A stretch of DNA of 64,000 nucleotides from assembly GCA_947302175.1 (NCBI GenBank), contig CAMYVB010000006.1, positions 1 to 64,000 on the forward strand. The letters run 5' to 3'. Source of the DNA: an uncultured Bacteroidales bacterium. GTDB lineage: Bacteria > Bacteroidota > Bacteroidia > Bacteroidales > UBA932. Position 1 is the stretch's first letter. Each line of letters opens with the position of its first letter. The notes under the pieces were generated by a model. The model was not told the origin of the DNA. It ran no database searches and saw only the letters and a list, made by a program, of their open reading frames with translations. The position numbers were made by a program, and so were the translations under genes. Below, piece after piece: positions 33,247 through 42,539 of the stretch.

Positions 33247-33340
33247 CCGTAGCGGCCCTTCGACAACGGTTGTTGAGCCTGTCGAAACAACCGGCCCTTC
33301 GACAAGCTCAGGGACCGCCTTCGACAAGCTCAGGGGCCGG
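33247..33340. repeat. Cluster of GGCCCTTCGACAAGCTCAGG repeats
   Basis: Tight cluster between two convergent stop codons. Copies at 33293-33316 and 33317-33338 read as CCTTCGACAAGCTCAGGG; a partial copy begins at 33254, and an inverted part (GAGCCTGTCGAA) lies at 33275-33286. A hairpin with 8-base arms, CGGTTGTT and AACAACCG, spans 33267-33293. The same element is at 62687-62775. Confidence 0.8.
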
Positions 33341-33349
33341 AGGAAAAAT

Positions 33350-34435
33350 TTAATAATAGTAATAATACTCCCCGGGGGTGAAGGTCTCTTCGTAGAGCTT
33401 GAAGGAGACCGTGGTCACGGGCGAGATGGAGACTATGCCGAAGCCGCCTTCAACGTTGCTCGGGAGCATAGTGGGCTCCACGATAGGAGAAACGTCATAG
33501 CCGTAGGTCTCCATGTTGTTGAGAGCGCGAAGGTAGTTGTAATAGTCGTGGCTGATGATAGCTAGGCGCACATCCAGATAGGCAGTAACCTCAACCCTTG
33601 AAGCCCCTTCAGGGAAAGAATAGTACCTCTGGGGAGAAACGCTCCAGGAGTCCAGCGAGAACTTCACTTCTCCCACGCCGTCCTTGAACAACTTGTCGGA
33701 AAAACCATGATTGACATTAGTCGGCAGGAGCTCTTCGAGGAGCGTACCTGTCTGAGAAGCATAGCCGTCCTCGAGGATGCGGTCGTTGAAAGTCTCGTAG
33801 GAGATATTGCTCTCGGAACGTATGGTCTCCGAGCGTATATCCCGGCCCTCTTCGTCCGTCCAATAGTAAGTCATATCGCTCACCAGGAAAGCATTGAGTG
33901 TGAAGAAACTATCTTCGCCGACTATATCGGTTATCTTGGCTGACACATCGAGATAGGCTTCCTCGTAGGTATCGGCGTCATAAAACTGCTGGCGGTCTAT
34001 GGTCCTCACGACAGTCTGGGTGTCCACCTGGGACATAACTCCCTTCTGGGGAACGACTATATCGCACCAGGCTTTCTTGTCGCCTTTTACCGCTTCTATC
34101 CTAACCTGATCACCAGGCTTAAACTCCGAGGAGAAAGCGTATTCGGTATAATTCTTCGTCCTATAGCGCCAGTAGTCATCGGGGTCCTCCTCTTCAGGCA
34201 CTTCGGTGGCTTTATGCTCAACGCCGTTTACCGTGCAGACGACGGAAGCGCCTTTCAGGGCCTCCACCCTGTCGGGATAGCTCATTGAGAGAATCACGAC
34301 GTGATCGGTTTTGGATGCGTCCAGGACCGAAAGGATAGTCATCTCGGCGTCGTTCTTGTCGTATTCGTATTTAATCACATTCTCGCAGGAAGCGAAAACG
34401 AGGGCCGCAGCAAGGATAATAAACAATTTTTTCAT
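33350..34435 (-). CDS. DUF4249 lipoprotein
   Basis: A 361-residue DUF4249 protein with a lipoprotein signal (FASC, Cys17). Such proteins usually lie beside a TonB-dependent receptor and probably cap it or bind its ligand at the outer membrane, like SusD, though they are unrelated in sequence. The C-terminus ends in five tyrosines. It is 6 bases downstream of the receptor gene. Ligand unknown. Confidence 0.83.
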   Translation of the reverse strand: MKKLFIILAAALVFASCENVIKYEYDKNDAEMTILSVLDASKTDHVVILSMSYPDRVEALKGASVVCTVNGVEHKATEVPEEEDPDDYWRYRTKNYTEYAFSSEFKPGDQVRIEAVKGDKKAWCDIVVPQKGVMSQVDTQTVVRTIDRQQFYDADTYEEAYLDVSAKITDIVGEDSFFTLNAFLVSDMTYYWTDEEGRDIRSETIRSESNISYETFNDRILEDGYASQTGTLLEELLPTNVNHGFSDKLFKDGVGEVKFSLDSWSVSPQRYYSFPEGASRVEVTAYLDVRLAIISHDYYNYLRALNNMETYGYDVSPIVEPTMLPSNVEGGFGIVSISPVTTVSFKLYEETFTPGEYYYYY

Positions 34436-34441
34436 ATCGTC

Positions 34442-36880
34442 CTAGAAATTGCGGGTTACACTCAGTGAAGGAAGGATGGGGAGGATGGTGTACTTGTAGA
34501 GCTTGAGGCTCGTACCAATATAATTCCCCTTCTCGTCGTAGTCAGAGCCGTAATCGGTGAAGACGAAGTTGGGGTTCATCTGGTTGTAGACGTTGTAGAC
34601 GCTGAGGTTCCAGACCCACTCGCCGCGGTTCTTCCTGGCGTTGTGGGTGAAGCTGACGCCGAGGTTGAGCCTGTGGCTCGGAGGAATGCGGAAGTTGTTG
34701 CGCTGGTCGACGTACTGGGCCTCATTCACATAGACGCCGTTGGAAGTGTTGATGACGGAAATCTGGCGCTTGGGGACGGTAGTCGTGCCGCCGGTGGCGA
34801 AGGACCAGACCGCGTTGACGTTCCAGTGGCGGTTGAATTTGTGGTCTATGCTGAGGTCTATACTGTGGCGGCGGTCATACTTGTAGGGGAAGGGCTTGCC
34901 GTTGTTGATGGAGCCGTCGGGGAAGATGCGATCGCTCTTGGCAAGGGTGTAGGCGAGCCAGCCCGTGGTCTTGCCGGAGGTCTTCTGGATGAAGAGCTCG
35001 AGGCCGCGGGACATGCCCTGGCCCATCTCGACGCGGTTCTCCCAGCCGTCGGAGGTGCCTAGCATAAGGGTGCCGTCCTTGTATTCCAGTATGTTATCCA
35101 TCTTCTTCCAGTAGCCTTCGAGCGAGAATTCCCAGCCCTTGAGGCCGTCGAAATATATGCCTGCTGAGAACTGGTCCGAGGTGACCGGCTTGATGTCCTT
35201 CGTAATCGGGACCCAAAGGTCGACGGGCAGCGAAATCTGCGCGGAGCTCAGGAGGTGGACATACTGCGCCATCCTGGCGTATCCGGCCTTGAAGCTTAGA
35301 CCCATGTCGAAGGCGTATTTGGCGGACACACGGGGCTGGAGGCTCCAATAGGTGCGGCCTTCTGTGTTAAACATCGAAAGGTGGACGCCGGGATTGAAGG
35401 TGAGATGCTCTCCTATGCTCAGGTCGTCCTCGACATAGACGGACACGTCGTGACCCTTGTAGAGCTTCTTGGGGTCGGTGAAATTGAAGGTGGTGTCTAT
35501 GTGGATTACCTTGTTTTCAATCTCCTGGTTGAAGGCAGACATCCTTTCGGGGATGAAGGTGTGGTGGATGTATTCGGCGCCGAACTTGATCAGGTGCCGG
35601 GGCGAAGGTGTGTAGTCGAAATCCAGCTTGGCGCTGTAGTCGCGTATGCCGGAGTTGTATTTGAGCTCGTACTTGTTGGAAGTGGTGATGCCCTGGTCCA
35701 CGATGGTTTCGCCCGAGCCGGCGTTCATCACCATCTGGTAGCGGTTGTAGGAGACGGTGGCGTTGGAGAAGAGTTTGCTGGAGAAGATGTGGTTCCAGCG
35801 GAGGGAGGCGACGGTGTTGCCCCAGTGTATGCCTATGTCGGTGCGGTAGCGGCTCTTGTAGCTGCGCTCGACGTCACCATCTATGATGGTGCGATCGCTC
35901 TTGTCGTCCTGCTCGAGGATGAACTTGTCTTCGCCTTGATAGACGCCGAGGTAGAAGCGGTCCTTGTCGCTGAGGCGCCAGGTGAGTTTCCCGTTGAGGT
36001 CGTAGAAATAGTAATTGGCATAAATATCCTCCAGGACTGTGCGTATGAGGGGGGAATAGAGGAGAGTGTGCATGCCGCGCGCGGAGACGGAGTAGGAGAG
36101 CTTGTCCTTGATTATGGGACCCTCGACGTGGAGCTTGTCGCTGATGAGACCAACGCCCACTGAGCCGTGGGTCTCTTTCATATTGCCGTCGTTGGTGCGT
36201 ATATCGATGATGCTCGACACCCTGCCGCCGTAGCGGGCGGGGAAGGAGCCTTTGTAGAGCGTCACTTTCTTGACCGCCTCGGGCTGGAACACGGAGAAGA
36301 GGCCCATCATGTGGTCGACGTTGTAGATGGGGACGCCGTCGAGAAGGATGAGGTTCTCGTCGGGACCGCCGCCGCGAACGTACAGGCCTGCAAAGCCTTC
36401 GGTGCCGCCCTGGACGCCCGGCATCATCTGCAGCACCTTAAGCACATCCGCCTCGCCGAAGAGCATGGGGGTGTTCTGGATCTGCTGCAGGGGGATGTCT
36501 ATGGCCCCGAGGTAGGTGGACTGTATGCCGGCGTCCTTGCGCGCCACGACGGTAGCGCTTTCAAGGGTCGCGCCAGACTTCAGCGCAACGTTGATTACCG
36601 TATCGCGCGTCAGCTCCACCTTGAACACCTGGTCTTCGTAGCCGACATATGAGTATTGCAGCTCATGCGCGCCGGAAGGCAGCGTGAGGGTATAGAAACC
36701 GAAATTGTTGGTCACGGCGCCGGTCCTGGTGCCCTTTTCGACCAGTCCCGCGCCGATGAGCGTCTCTCCGCTCGACAGGTCGGTGATGTGGCCGCTGACG
36801 GTCACCTTGCGCTGGGCGGAGGCGTCGAAGGCCGAAACAAAAGCCGCGGCGAGCGCGGCAATTATCAAAAATCTCTTCAT
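34442..36880 (-). CDS. TonB-dependent outer-membrane receptor
   Basis: An 812-residue receptor. Signal peptide to about residue 22 (FDASAQ), then a carboxypeptidase-regulatory-like domain (about 24-110, VSGHITDLSSGETLIGAGL), a plug domain with VLKVLQMMPGVQGGTEGFAG and LYVRGGGPDENLILLDGVP, then a barrel ending in a C-terminal aromatic residue (SLSVTRNF). It is of the non-SusC receptor type. It is transcribed with the DUF4249 gene, and its start lies 1 base after the diaminopimelate dehydrogenase stop, an odd neighbour for an uptake system. Confidence 0.92.
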   Translation of the reverse strand: MKRFLIIAALAAAFVSAFDASAQRKVTVSGHITDLSSGETLIGAGLVEKGTRTGAVTNNFGFYTLTLPSGAHELQYSYVGYEDQVFKVELTRDTVINVALKSGATLESATVVARKDAGIQSTYLGAIDIPLQQIQNTPMLFGEADVLKVLQMMPGVQGGTEGFAGLYVRGGGPDENLILLDGVPIYNVDHMMGLFSVFQPEAVKKVTLYKGSFPARYGGRVSSIIDIRTNDGNMKETHGSVGVGLISDKLHVEGPIIKDKLSYSVSARGMHTLLYSPLIRTVLEDIYANYYFYDLNGKLTWRLSDKDRFYLGVYQGEDKFILEQDDKSDRTIIDGDVERSYKSRYRTDIGIHWGNTVASLRWNHIFSSKLFSNATVSYNRYQMVMNAGSGETIVDQGITTSNKYELKYNSGIRDYSAKLDFDYTPSPRHLIKFGAEYIHHTFIPERMSAFNQEIENKVIHIDTTFNFTDPKKLYKGHDVSVYVEDDLSIGEHLTFNPGVHLSMFNTEGRTYWSLQPRVSAKYAFDMGLSFKAGYARMAQYVHLLSSAQISLPVDLWVPITKDIKPVTSDQFSAGIYFDGLKGWEFSLEGYWKKMDNILEYKDGTLMLGTSDGWENRVEMGQGMSRGLELFIQKTSGKTTGWLAYTLAKSDRIFPDGSINNGKPFPYKYDRRHSIDLSIDHKFNRHWNVNAVWSFATGGTTTVPKRQISVINTSNGVYVNEAQYVDQRNNFRIPPSHRLNLGVSFTHNARKNRGEWVWNLSVYNVYNQMNPNFVFTDYGSDYDEKGNYIGTSLKLYKYTILPILPSLSVTRNF

Positions 36881-36881
36881 A

Positions 36882-37781
36882 TTAAACGAGCCTGCGAATC
36901 AAATCTTCCTTCTCGCCCGCGAGCATGTCGATGACAGGAAGCTCGATAAGCGTGTAGCAGCCGGGGCGCTGGAGCACGGCGGCGCGGGCTGCCATCACCA
37001 GCACCTGACCGGTGAGCGCAGGGTTGTTGATCTTCATATTGAACTCGAAAAGCTGGTTGTGGGTGCGGCCTGAGACGCCTTTGCGGACGAGGTTCACGCC
37101 GTGGCCGACGTCGTTGAGATCCGCCACGCAGGCGACCTGCTGCACGTGGGTCTCGTCGTGGACGAAATAGGGGTCGGTCTTGATGGCCTTCTCGACGGCG
37201 GAGAAATCAACGCCGTCCTCAAGCTCCACATAGACCATCCTGCGATGGATGCCGGTGCCCACGGGAATGGTGACGCTGAGCGCATCGCGTACGCCGGGGA
37301 TGGAGCGAACGGCAACAGAGTGGCCCATGGAGCGGCCGGGGCCGAAATTGGTGTAGCTGATGCCCTTGGGTGCGAGGCCCTCCATCAGGGCGCGAACGAT
37401 CGAATCGCTGCCCGGATCCCAGCCGGCGGAGATGACGCTCACGGCACCGTTCGCCTCTGCGACCTTAGCGAGGCGGGAGCGAACGCCCACTATTTCAGTA
37501 TGGATATCGAAACTGTCAACCGTGCTGATGCCTTTAGCAAGATATTGAGAGGCAGTCTCTTCGACCTTGCGGGAAGGGACGGCGAGGATAGCCACGTCCA
37601 CCTTTCCAAGCTCGGCGATGTCTGCGACGACGGGGATTCCCTCAAGCTCGGGATAACCTTCCCTGGAGGGCACCCTGCGCACGACTCCGGCGCATTCCAT
37701 ATCGGGAGCTTCGAGCACCGCTTCAAGAGAGGCGCGACCTATGTTACCGTAACCAACGATTGCAATTCTAAGCTTTTCCAT
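36882..37781 (-). CDS. ddh: Meso-diaminopimelate dehydrogenase
   Basis: Diaminopimelate dehydrogenase (299 residues) makes meso-diaminopimelate for peptidoglycan and lysine from tetrahydrodipicolinate in one NADPH-dependent step. The N-terminal Rossmann motif is VGYGNIGRASLEAV; ISAGWDPGSDSIVRAL and GPGRSMGHSVAVRSIPGV are typical. It stands downstream of murA and murB, fitting a peptidoglycan-precursor operon. Confidence 0.93.
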   Translation of the reverse strand: MEKLRIAIVGYGNIGRASLEAVLEAPDMECAGVVRRVPSREGYPELEGIPVVADIAELGKVDVAILAVPSRKVEETASQYLAKGISTVDSFDIHTEIVGVRSRLAKVAEANGAVSVISAGWDPGSDSIVRALMEGLAPKGISYTNFGPGRSMGHSVAVRSIPGVRDALSVTIPVGTGIHRRMVYVELEDGVDFSAVEKAIKTDPYFVHDETHVQQVACVADLNDVGHGVNLVRKGVSGRTHNQLFEFNMKINNPALTGQVLVMAARAAVLQRPGCYTLIELPVIDMLAGEKEDLIRRLV

Positions 37782-37824
37782 ATCAAATTCTATTATTTAA
37801 ATCCGTTTTCGTAAAAACCTTGCA

Positions 37825-39132
37825 TTACTGCCTTTCAATCTTTGCTCCGAGCGTAGCGAGACGGCCCTCGATGTCCTCGTAGCCGCGGTCGATCTGCTCG
37901 ATATTTTCAATTACCGACTCACCCTTGGCCGACAGGGCGGCAAGGAGCAGCGCGATACCGGCGCGTATGTCGGGGGACGTCATTCGCGCGCCGCGAAGCT
38001 GTAATTTGTGGTCGTGGCCTATAACCACGGCGCGGTGGGGGTCGCAGAGGATAATCTGGGCGCCCATGTCGATGAGCTTATCGACAAAGAACAGGCGGCT
38101 CTCGAACATCTTCTGGTGAATAAGGACGCTGCCTTTGCACTGGGTGGCTACGACGAGCATGACGCTCAGAAGGTCGGGGGTGAGACCGGGCCAGGGGGCA
38201 TCGGCGAGGGTCATGATGGAACCGTCCATAAACGACTCTATCTCATAACTATCCTGGGCGGGGACCAAAATGTCATCCCCCTGCTGCACTATCTTCACGC
38301 CGAGGCGCTCGAAGCTGGCGGGAATGATGCCGAGGTCGGCGCAGGAGGCGCCCTTGATGGTAAGGGAGCTGCGGGTAATCGCGGCAAGGCCCATGAACGA
38401 GCCCACCTCGATCATATCGGGAAGGATGACGTGGGACGCCCCGTGGAGCGACTCTACTCCGATGATTTTGAGAAGGTTGGACCCAACGCCCTCTATCTTT
38501 GCGCCCATAGCGACAAGCAGGCGGCAAAGCTGCTGCACGTAAGGCTCGCAGGCGGCGTTGAAGATGGTGGTGCGGCCCTTGGCGAGGGTCGCCGCCATCA
38601 CTATATTGGCCGTGCCGGTGACGGAAGCCTCGTCGAGCAGCATATAGCAGCCCTCGAGGCCCTTGGCGGCCGTCAGGCTGAATGCGCGGCGCGAAGGCTC
38701 GTACTCAAGAGTGGCGCCCAGCTTGCTGAAGCCTTCGAGATGGGTGTCCACCCTGCGACGGCCGATTTTGTCGCCGCCGGGCTTGGGGAACCAGGCCTTG
38801 CCGAAGCGCGCAAGGAGCGGGCCTGCGAGCATCACCGAGCCGCGGAGGGCGGCGCATTTGGAGACGAATTCGCTGCTTTCGATGTATTTGAGGTCAAGGC
38901 TGGCGGCGCAGAAGCTGTAGTCGCCCTTGGAGTGGCGCTCCACCTTCACTCCCATGCCTTCAAGCAGGGCGATGAGGTTGCGCACGTCGAGTATCTCGGG
39001 GACGTTGCTTATGCGCACCGTCTCGTCGGTCAGAAGGACTGCGCTTATGACTTCGAGGGCTTCGTTCTTGGCGCCCTGGGGCGTGATGCTGCCGCTTAGA
39101 GGATTGCCTCCCTGGATAATGAATCTGCTCAT
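37825..39132 (-). CDS. murA: UDP-GlcNAc enolpyruvyl transferase (Asp active site)
   Basis: MurA (435 residues) catalyses the first step of peptidoglycan synthesis. It has GAKNEAL with the conserved lysine and asparagine (22-23). The loop that normally carries the catalytic cysteine reads KPGGDKIGRRRVDTH, so Asp121 replaces it. This substitution is known to give fosfomycin insensitivity in other bacteria. The start overlaps murB by 4 bases. Confidence 0.94.
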   Translation of the reverse strand: MSRFIIQGGNPLSGSITPQGAKNEALEVISAVLLTDETVRISNVPEILDVRNLIALLEGMGVKVERHSKGDYSFCAASLDLKYIESSEFVSKCAALRGSVMLAGPLLARFGKAWFPKPGGDKIGRRRVDTHLEGFSKLGATLEYEPSRRAFSLTAAKGLEGCYMLLDEASVTGTANIVMAATLAKGRTTIFNAACEPYVQQLCRLLVAMGAKIEGVGSNLLKIIGVESLHGASHVILPDMIEVGSFMGLAAITRSSLTIKGASCADLGIIPASFERLGVKIVQQGDDILVPAQDSYEIESFMDGSIMTLADAPWPGLTPDLLSVMLVVATQCKGSVLIHQKMFESRLFFVDKLIDMGAQIILCDPHRAVVIGHDHKLQLRGARMTSPDIRAGIALLLAALSAKGESVIENIEQIDRGYEDIEGRLATLGAKIERQ

Positions 39133-40166
39133 GGCTTGACTTCGGCTCCGGGGCCGAGATGCTCCACTTCGGGGTGGAGGATTATGTTGAACCTTTCGTT
39201 TACAGTGTTGATTATCAGCGATTCCAGAGCGAGCACATCACTGCTTGAAGCGCTGCCGCTCCGGTTCACTATGACGAGGGGCTGGCTTTCCCAGACCTGT
39301 GCGCCGCCGACTGACGCTCCCTTGAGGCCGCAGCGGTCGATGAGCCACGCAGCTGGGATTTTCACGCTGCCGTCGGGGAGGTCGAAATGGGGTACTTCGC
39401 CCTCGGCTCCCGAGATGCGACAAAAGTCTTCAGGACTGACTACGGGGTTTTTGAAGAAGCTGCCGGCGCTTCCTATGACGGAGGGGTCGGGGAGTTTTGC
39501 GCCCCGGATGCCGAGAACGGCCTCCCTCACTTCCATCGGGCTCTTGGGTGAGGCCTGCGTAAACGCCCGGGCAAGACCCTTGTAGCTGAGATTCGGCCCC
39601 TTGCTGCGGCTGAGGCGGAAGAGGACGCCGGTAATTATCATTTTGCCCTTGAAGGGCTCGTGCTTGAAGGCGGAATCGCGGTAGGCGTACGCGCACTTTT
39701 CTAAGGGGATGGCTTCGAGCCTTCTGGTTTCGAGGTTGAAGCACTGGAGGCGGACTACTATGTCCTTGACTTCGGCGCCGTATGCGCCTATGTTCTGCAC
39801 CGCTGCGGCTCCGGTCTGGCCGGGGATGCCGGAGAGATTCTCGGCGCCCCAGAGGTGTTTGGATGCCGCCCAGGAGCAGAACTCGTCGAAAGTCGCTCCC
39901 GCGCCCACTTCGACCAGCATTTCGTCGCCGTTGTCGCCCAGGATGTCGTAATACTTGATCCTGGAGAAGAGAACGGTGCCGGGGTAGTCGCCGGTGAGGA
40001 GTATGTTGCTGCCGGCGCCTATGTGGAATACGGGTCCTGTCAGGTCGGCAGGCCTTATGGATGCGAGGTCCTGGATGATGTCGTAGGAGATGAAACGGCG
40101 GCAGGACGCTTTCATCCTGAAGGTGTTGCTACCCGAAAGGTCGTAATTGTCGATGATTTGCAGCAT
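39129..40166 (-). CDS. murB: UDP-N-acetylenolpyruvoylglucosamine reductase
   Basis: MurB (345 residues), a flavoenzyme acting directly after MurA. It shows an N-terminal flavin domain with IGAGSNILLTGDYPGTVL, WGAENLSGIPGQTGAAAVQN, GSAGSFFKNPVVS with the catalytic serine, and KIPAAWLIDRCGLKG. It overlaps murA by 4 bases and its ATG shares one base with the upstream stop. Confidence 0.95.
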   Translation of the reverse strand: MLQIIDNYDLSGSNTFRMKASCRRFISYDIIQDLASIRPADLTGPVFHIGAGSNILLTGDYPGTVLFSRIKYYDILGDNGDEMLVEVGAGATFDEFCSWAASKHLWGAENLSGIPGQTGAAAVQNIGAYGAEVKDIVVRLQCFNLETRRLEAIPLEKCAYAYRDSAFKHEPFKGKMIITGVLFRLSRSKGPNLSYKGLARAFTQASPKSPMEVREAVLGIRGAKLPDPSVIGSAGSFFKNPVVSPEDFCRISGAEGEVPHFDLPDGSVKIPAAWLIDRCGLKGASVGGAQVWESQPLVIVNRSGSASSSDVLALESLIINTVNERFNIILHPEVEHLGPGAEVKP

Positions 40167-41791
40167 CAGTTCTTCTCCTTTTTCTCCTTGTAGAGGAAGC
40201 GCTTGATTTTCATGGTCGCGGTCTTGACGAAGGGCTCTTTTTTTACCTCCACTTCGCTGATGCGGCTGCTGCGGTTCACGTGGGAGTTGACGAACTCGAG
40301 TATTTCCTTTTGGCGGCGCTGCATGTCTTCCATGAAGCGGTCTTCGTTCTCGTAGTTCCAGTCGAGGACGTTGTCGTTGAAGTGGACGAGGGCGACGAGG
40401 TGGCCGTCGCGCTCTACGACGAGCGACTCGTTGATGCCGGGCATATCGTTGATGACGCCCTCAATCTCTTCGGGGTAGATGTTCTCGCCGGAGGGGCCGA
40501 GGATTACGCTGCCAAGACGGCCCTTGATGAAGTAGCGGTCCTTATTGTCCTTGAATGCGAGATCGCCGGTGTGGAACCAGCCGTCGTCGGAGAGGACCTT
40601 GCGGGTGCGTTCGAAGTCTTTGTAGTAGCCGGGCATGACGTTGTCGCCCTTGACGACGAGCTCGCCTTCACCGGTCTCGGGATTGACGTTGTCGAGGCGT
40701 ATCTGCACGCCGTGGGCGGCTATGCCGGTGGAGCCCACGCAGGTCTTGAAGGGGCTGGCGTTGCATATGAGGGGGGCGCACTCGGTGAGGCCGTAGCCAA
40801 TGGCATAGGGGAAGCGGGCGCGGTGGAGGAAGCGCTCCACTTGCTCGTCCAGCTTGGCACCGCCAATGCCGAAGAATTTGATCCTGCCGCCGAAAGTCTT
40901 TTTGAGGCGTATGCCTATGATTCTAGAAAGGAGGACGGGGGCCTTTTCGTGGAGGTGCGAAAGGAACTTGCTCCCCTTGACCGTGGGTAAGATGCTGGAC
41001 TTGTAGATTTTCTCTATCACGAGAGGGACGGAGAGCATGCAGGTCGGGCGTATCTTCTTGAAATTGGGAAGAAGGACGGAGGGGGTCGGCGGGCGGTTGA
41101 GGTAGTAGACCGAGGCGCCGACGGCGAAGGGATAGAGCATGCCTATGCTCATCTCGTAGGTGTGGGCGAGGGGTAGGATGGACAGGAATACGTCCTTCCT
41201 GCCCACGTGGTGGGCATGCCAGGCTTCGAGTATGTTGGCGCAGAAATTCCTATGGCAGAGCATTACGCCCTTCGCAGCGCCGGAGGTGCCGGAGGTGTAG
41301 ATGATGCAGGCTATGGTGTCGCCCATGGGGATGGACACCGTGCCGTCGCAGGTGTAGGCGTCTTCGCCCGTGCGGGCGACGCTGAGGTCGTCAGTGTAGA
41401 AGACCACCCTCATCTTGGCGAGGATTTTCTCGGGGACCTTCTCTATGAGGCGCTTGGACACGAAGAGGGCCTTGGCCTCGGAGTGGGTGAGTATATTGCT
41501 TATCTCGCTGGTGGAGAGCTCGGTGAGCATGGGGACGGCGATGCGGCCGAAGGCGGTGACGCTAAAGAAGGCCACGGGCCAGTCGGGGGTGTTGGCGGAG
41601 AGTATGGCCACCTTGTCGCCTGCGCTGACGCCGAAGCTGGAGAGCTTGTCGGAGAGGATATGGCACTTTTCGCCGAACTCGGCGTAGGTCATGGCGCCGC
41701 TGCCGTCCACGAAGGCGAAGGACCTTCGCTTGGCGTATTTGCTTGTAGAATAGGTGAATACGTCCTCGAGGGACGAGAATTTGTGTCTCAT
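40166..41791 (-). CDS. Long-chain fatty acid:CoA ligase-like AMP-binding protein
   Basis: AMP-forming acyl-CoA synthetase (541 residues). Motifs are YTSGTSGAAKGVMLCHRN, GYGLTECAPLICNASP, GDLAFKDNKDRYFIKGR and the C-terminal lysine region KTATMKIKR. It activates fatty acids to acyl-CoA or passes them to ACP. It is 42 bases downstream of a PlsC-like gene and joined to murB by one base. An acyl-CoA ligase here, besides the FakA route at 656-2422, suggests two ways of activating fatty acids. Confidence 0.88.
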   Translation of the reverse strand: MRHKFSSLEDVFTYSTSKYAKRRSFAFVDGSGAMTYAEFGEKCHILSDKLSSFGVSAGDKVAILSANTPDWPVAFFSVTAFGRIAVPMLTELSTSEISNILTHSEAKALFVSKRLIEKVPEKILAKMRVVFYTDDLSVARTGEDAYTCDGTVSIPMGDTIACIIYTSGTSGAAKGVMLCHRNFCANILEAWHAHHVGRKDVFLSILPLAHTYEMSIGMLYPFAVGASVYYLNRPPTPSVLLPNFKKIRPTCMLSVPLVIEKIYKSSILPTVKGSKFLSHLHEKAPVLLSRIIGIRLKKTFGGRIKFFGIGGAKLDEQVERFLHRARFPYAIGYGLTECAPLICNASPFKTCVGSTGIAAHGVQIRLDNVNPETGEGELVVKGDNVMPGYYKDFERTRKVLSDDGWFHTGDLAFKDNKDRYFIKGRLGSVILGPSGENIYPEEIEGVINDMPGINESLVVERDGHLVALVHFNDNVLDWNYENEDRFMEDMQRRQKEILEFVNSHVNRSSRISEVEVKKEPFVKTATMKIKRFLYKEKKEKN

Positions 41792-41833
41792 TTTCGTTTA
41801 ATGTTCAGGCGGTTCCGCCCCGGAAGGGAGGAA

Positions 41834-42385
41834 TTATCGGGTGACATAGCGCTCAGGGTGCTTGCCCGTGAGGTGCATGTCTTCGTAAAGTTGCTGAATG
41901 CGCTTCATGTCGGCGCGGGCGTCGTCGGTGAGCTCCACTTTCTGTCCGCGGCCTACGCGCTTCGTTTTCCAATCGAAGTAGCCGAGATAGACGGAGCATC
42001 CGGTTTCCTTGGCGATGAGGTGAAAGCCTGTCTTCCAGTTCCTTACAGGCTTGCGCGTGCCTTCAGGGGCGAGGGCGAGGTGGAAGACGCCGGGCCTCTG
42101 CATTTCATCGATGACGCTCTTCAGGAGGGTGGAGGCGTTTTTCCTGTCCACGGGCACGGCTCCGGCGGCGCGCAGTATCCATTTTAGGCCGGGAACGAAC
42201 ATCTCCTTCTTGACCATGCACCGGGCATGGCCGCCGACGGAGGTGTAGTATAGGTAAGAAATGACGAAGTCCCAGGCGGAGGTGTGGGGAACTCCGAGAA
42301 TGATGCACTTTTCTTCTTCGACGGGGGGCTCTACTGCGGTCCACCCCAAGGCCTTAAGCATCAGGCCACAAAACTTTTTCCACAT
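41834..42385 (-). CDS. 1-acylglycerol-3-phosphate acyltransferase-like protein
   Basis: A short PlsC-type acyltransferase (183 residues). The catalytic H(x)4D motif is HTSAWD, and ALAPEGTRKPVRNWKTGF holds the second conserved block. The best start is ATG 42385; a longer in-frame extension reaches into the divergent gene and has no family match. The promoter -7 box lies 7 bases upstream, so a leaderless or nearly leaderless mRNA is implied; an in-frame ATG at 42361 is possible. It likely acylates a lysophospholipid or ornithine/glycine lipid. Confidence 0.78.
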   Translation of the reverse strand: MWKKFCGLMLKALGWTAVEPPVEEEKCIILGVPHTSAWDFVISYLYYTSVGGHARCMVKKEMFVPGLKWILRAAGAVPVDRKNASTLLKSVIDEMQRPGVFHLALAPEGTRKPVRNWKTGFHLIAKETGCSVYLGYFDWKTKRVGRGQKVELTDDARADMKRIQQLYEDMHLTGKHPERYVTR

Positions 42386-42391
42386 ACGCGG

Positions 42392-42422
42392 CAAAATTAC
42401 TGCAATTTTTGTTCCCCCGCAA
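42392..42422 (-). promoter_or_regulatory. Promoter of the PlsC-like gene
   Basis: Minus-strand TTG at 42422-42420, a 20-base spacer and TAATTTTG at 42399-42392. The -7 box ends 7 bases before the start codon. Confidence 0.6.
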
Positions 42423-42526
42423 TAGTTTTCCCTCAGGCCTTTCGGGCGCGGGCGACCGGCGCAAGGCATGAGCTGACCCGCCGCCAAAAAACATGTCGTT
42501 TTGGGCTGTTTATTCGAAAGAATAAC

Positions 42527-42534
42527 TATCTTTG
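42527..42534 (+). promoter_or_regulatory. -7 box of the phosphoesterase/SusCD locus
   Basis: TATCTTTG matches TAnnTTTG and ends only 5 bases before the ATG at 42540. The nearest TTTG (42500-42503) is 23 bases upstream, slightly longer than usual. Confidence 0.5.
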
Positions 42535-42539
42535 GTTTT

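Noticed and set aside
33247..33340. CRISPR array interpretation of the repeat cluster
   Set aside because: Units are irregularly spaced, partly inverted, without equal-length spacers and without cas genes.
41207..42187. Plus-strand open frame of 326 residues
   Set aside because: It crosses the minus-strand acyl-CoA ligase and PlsC-like genes, both of which carry clear motifs, and its sequence matches nothing.
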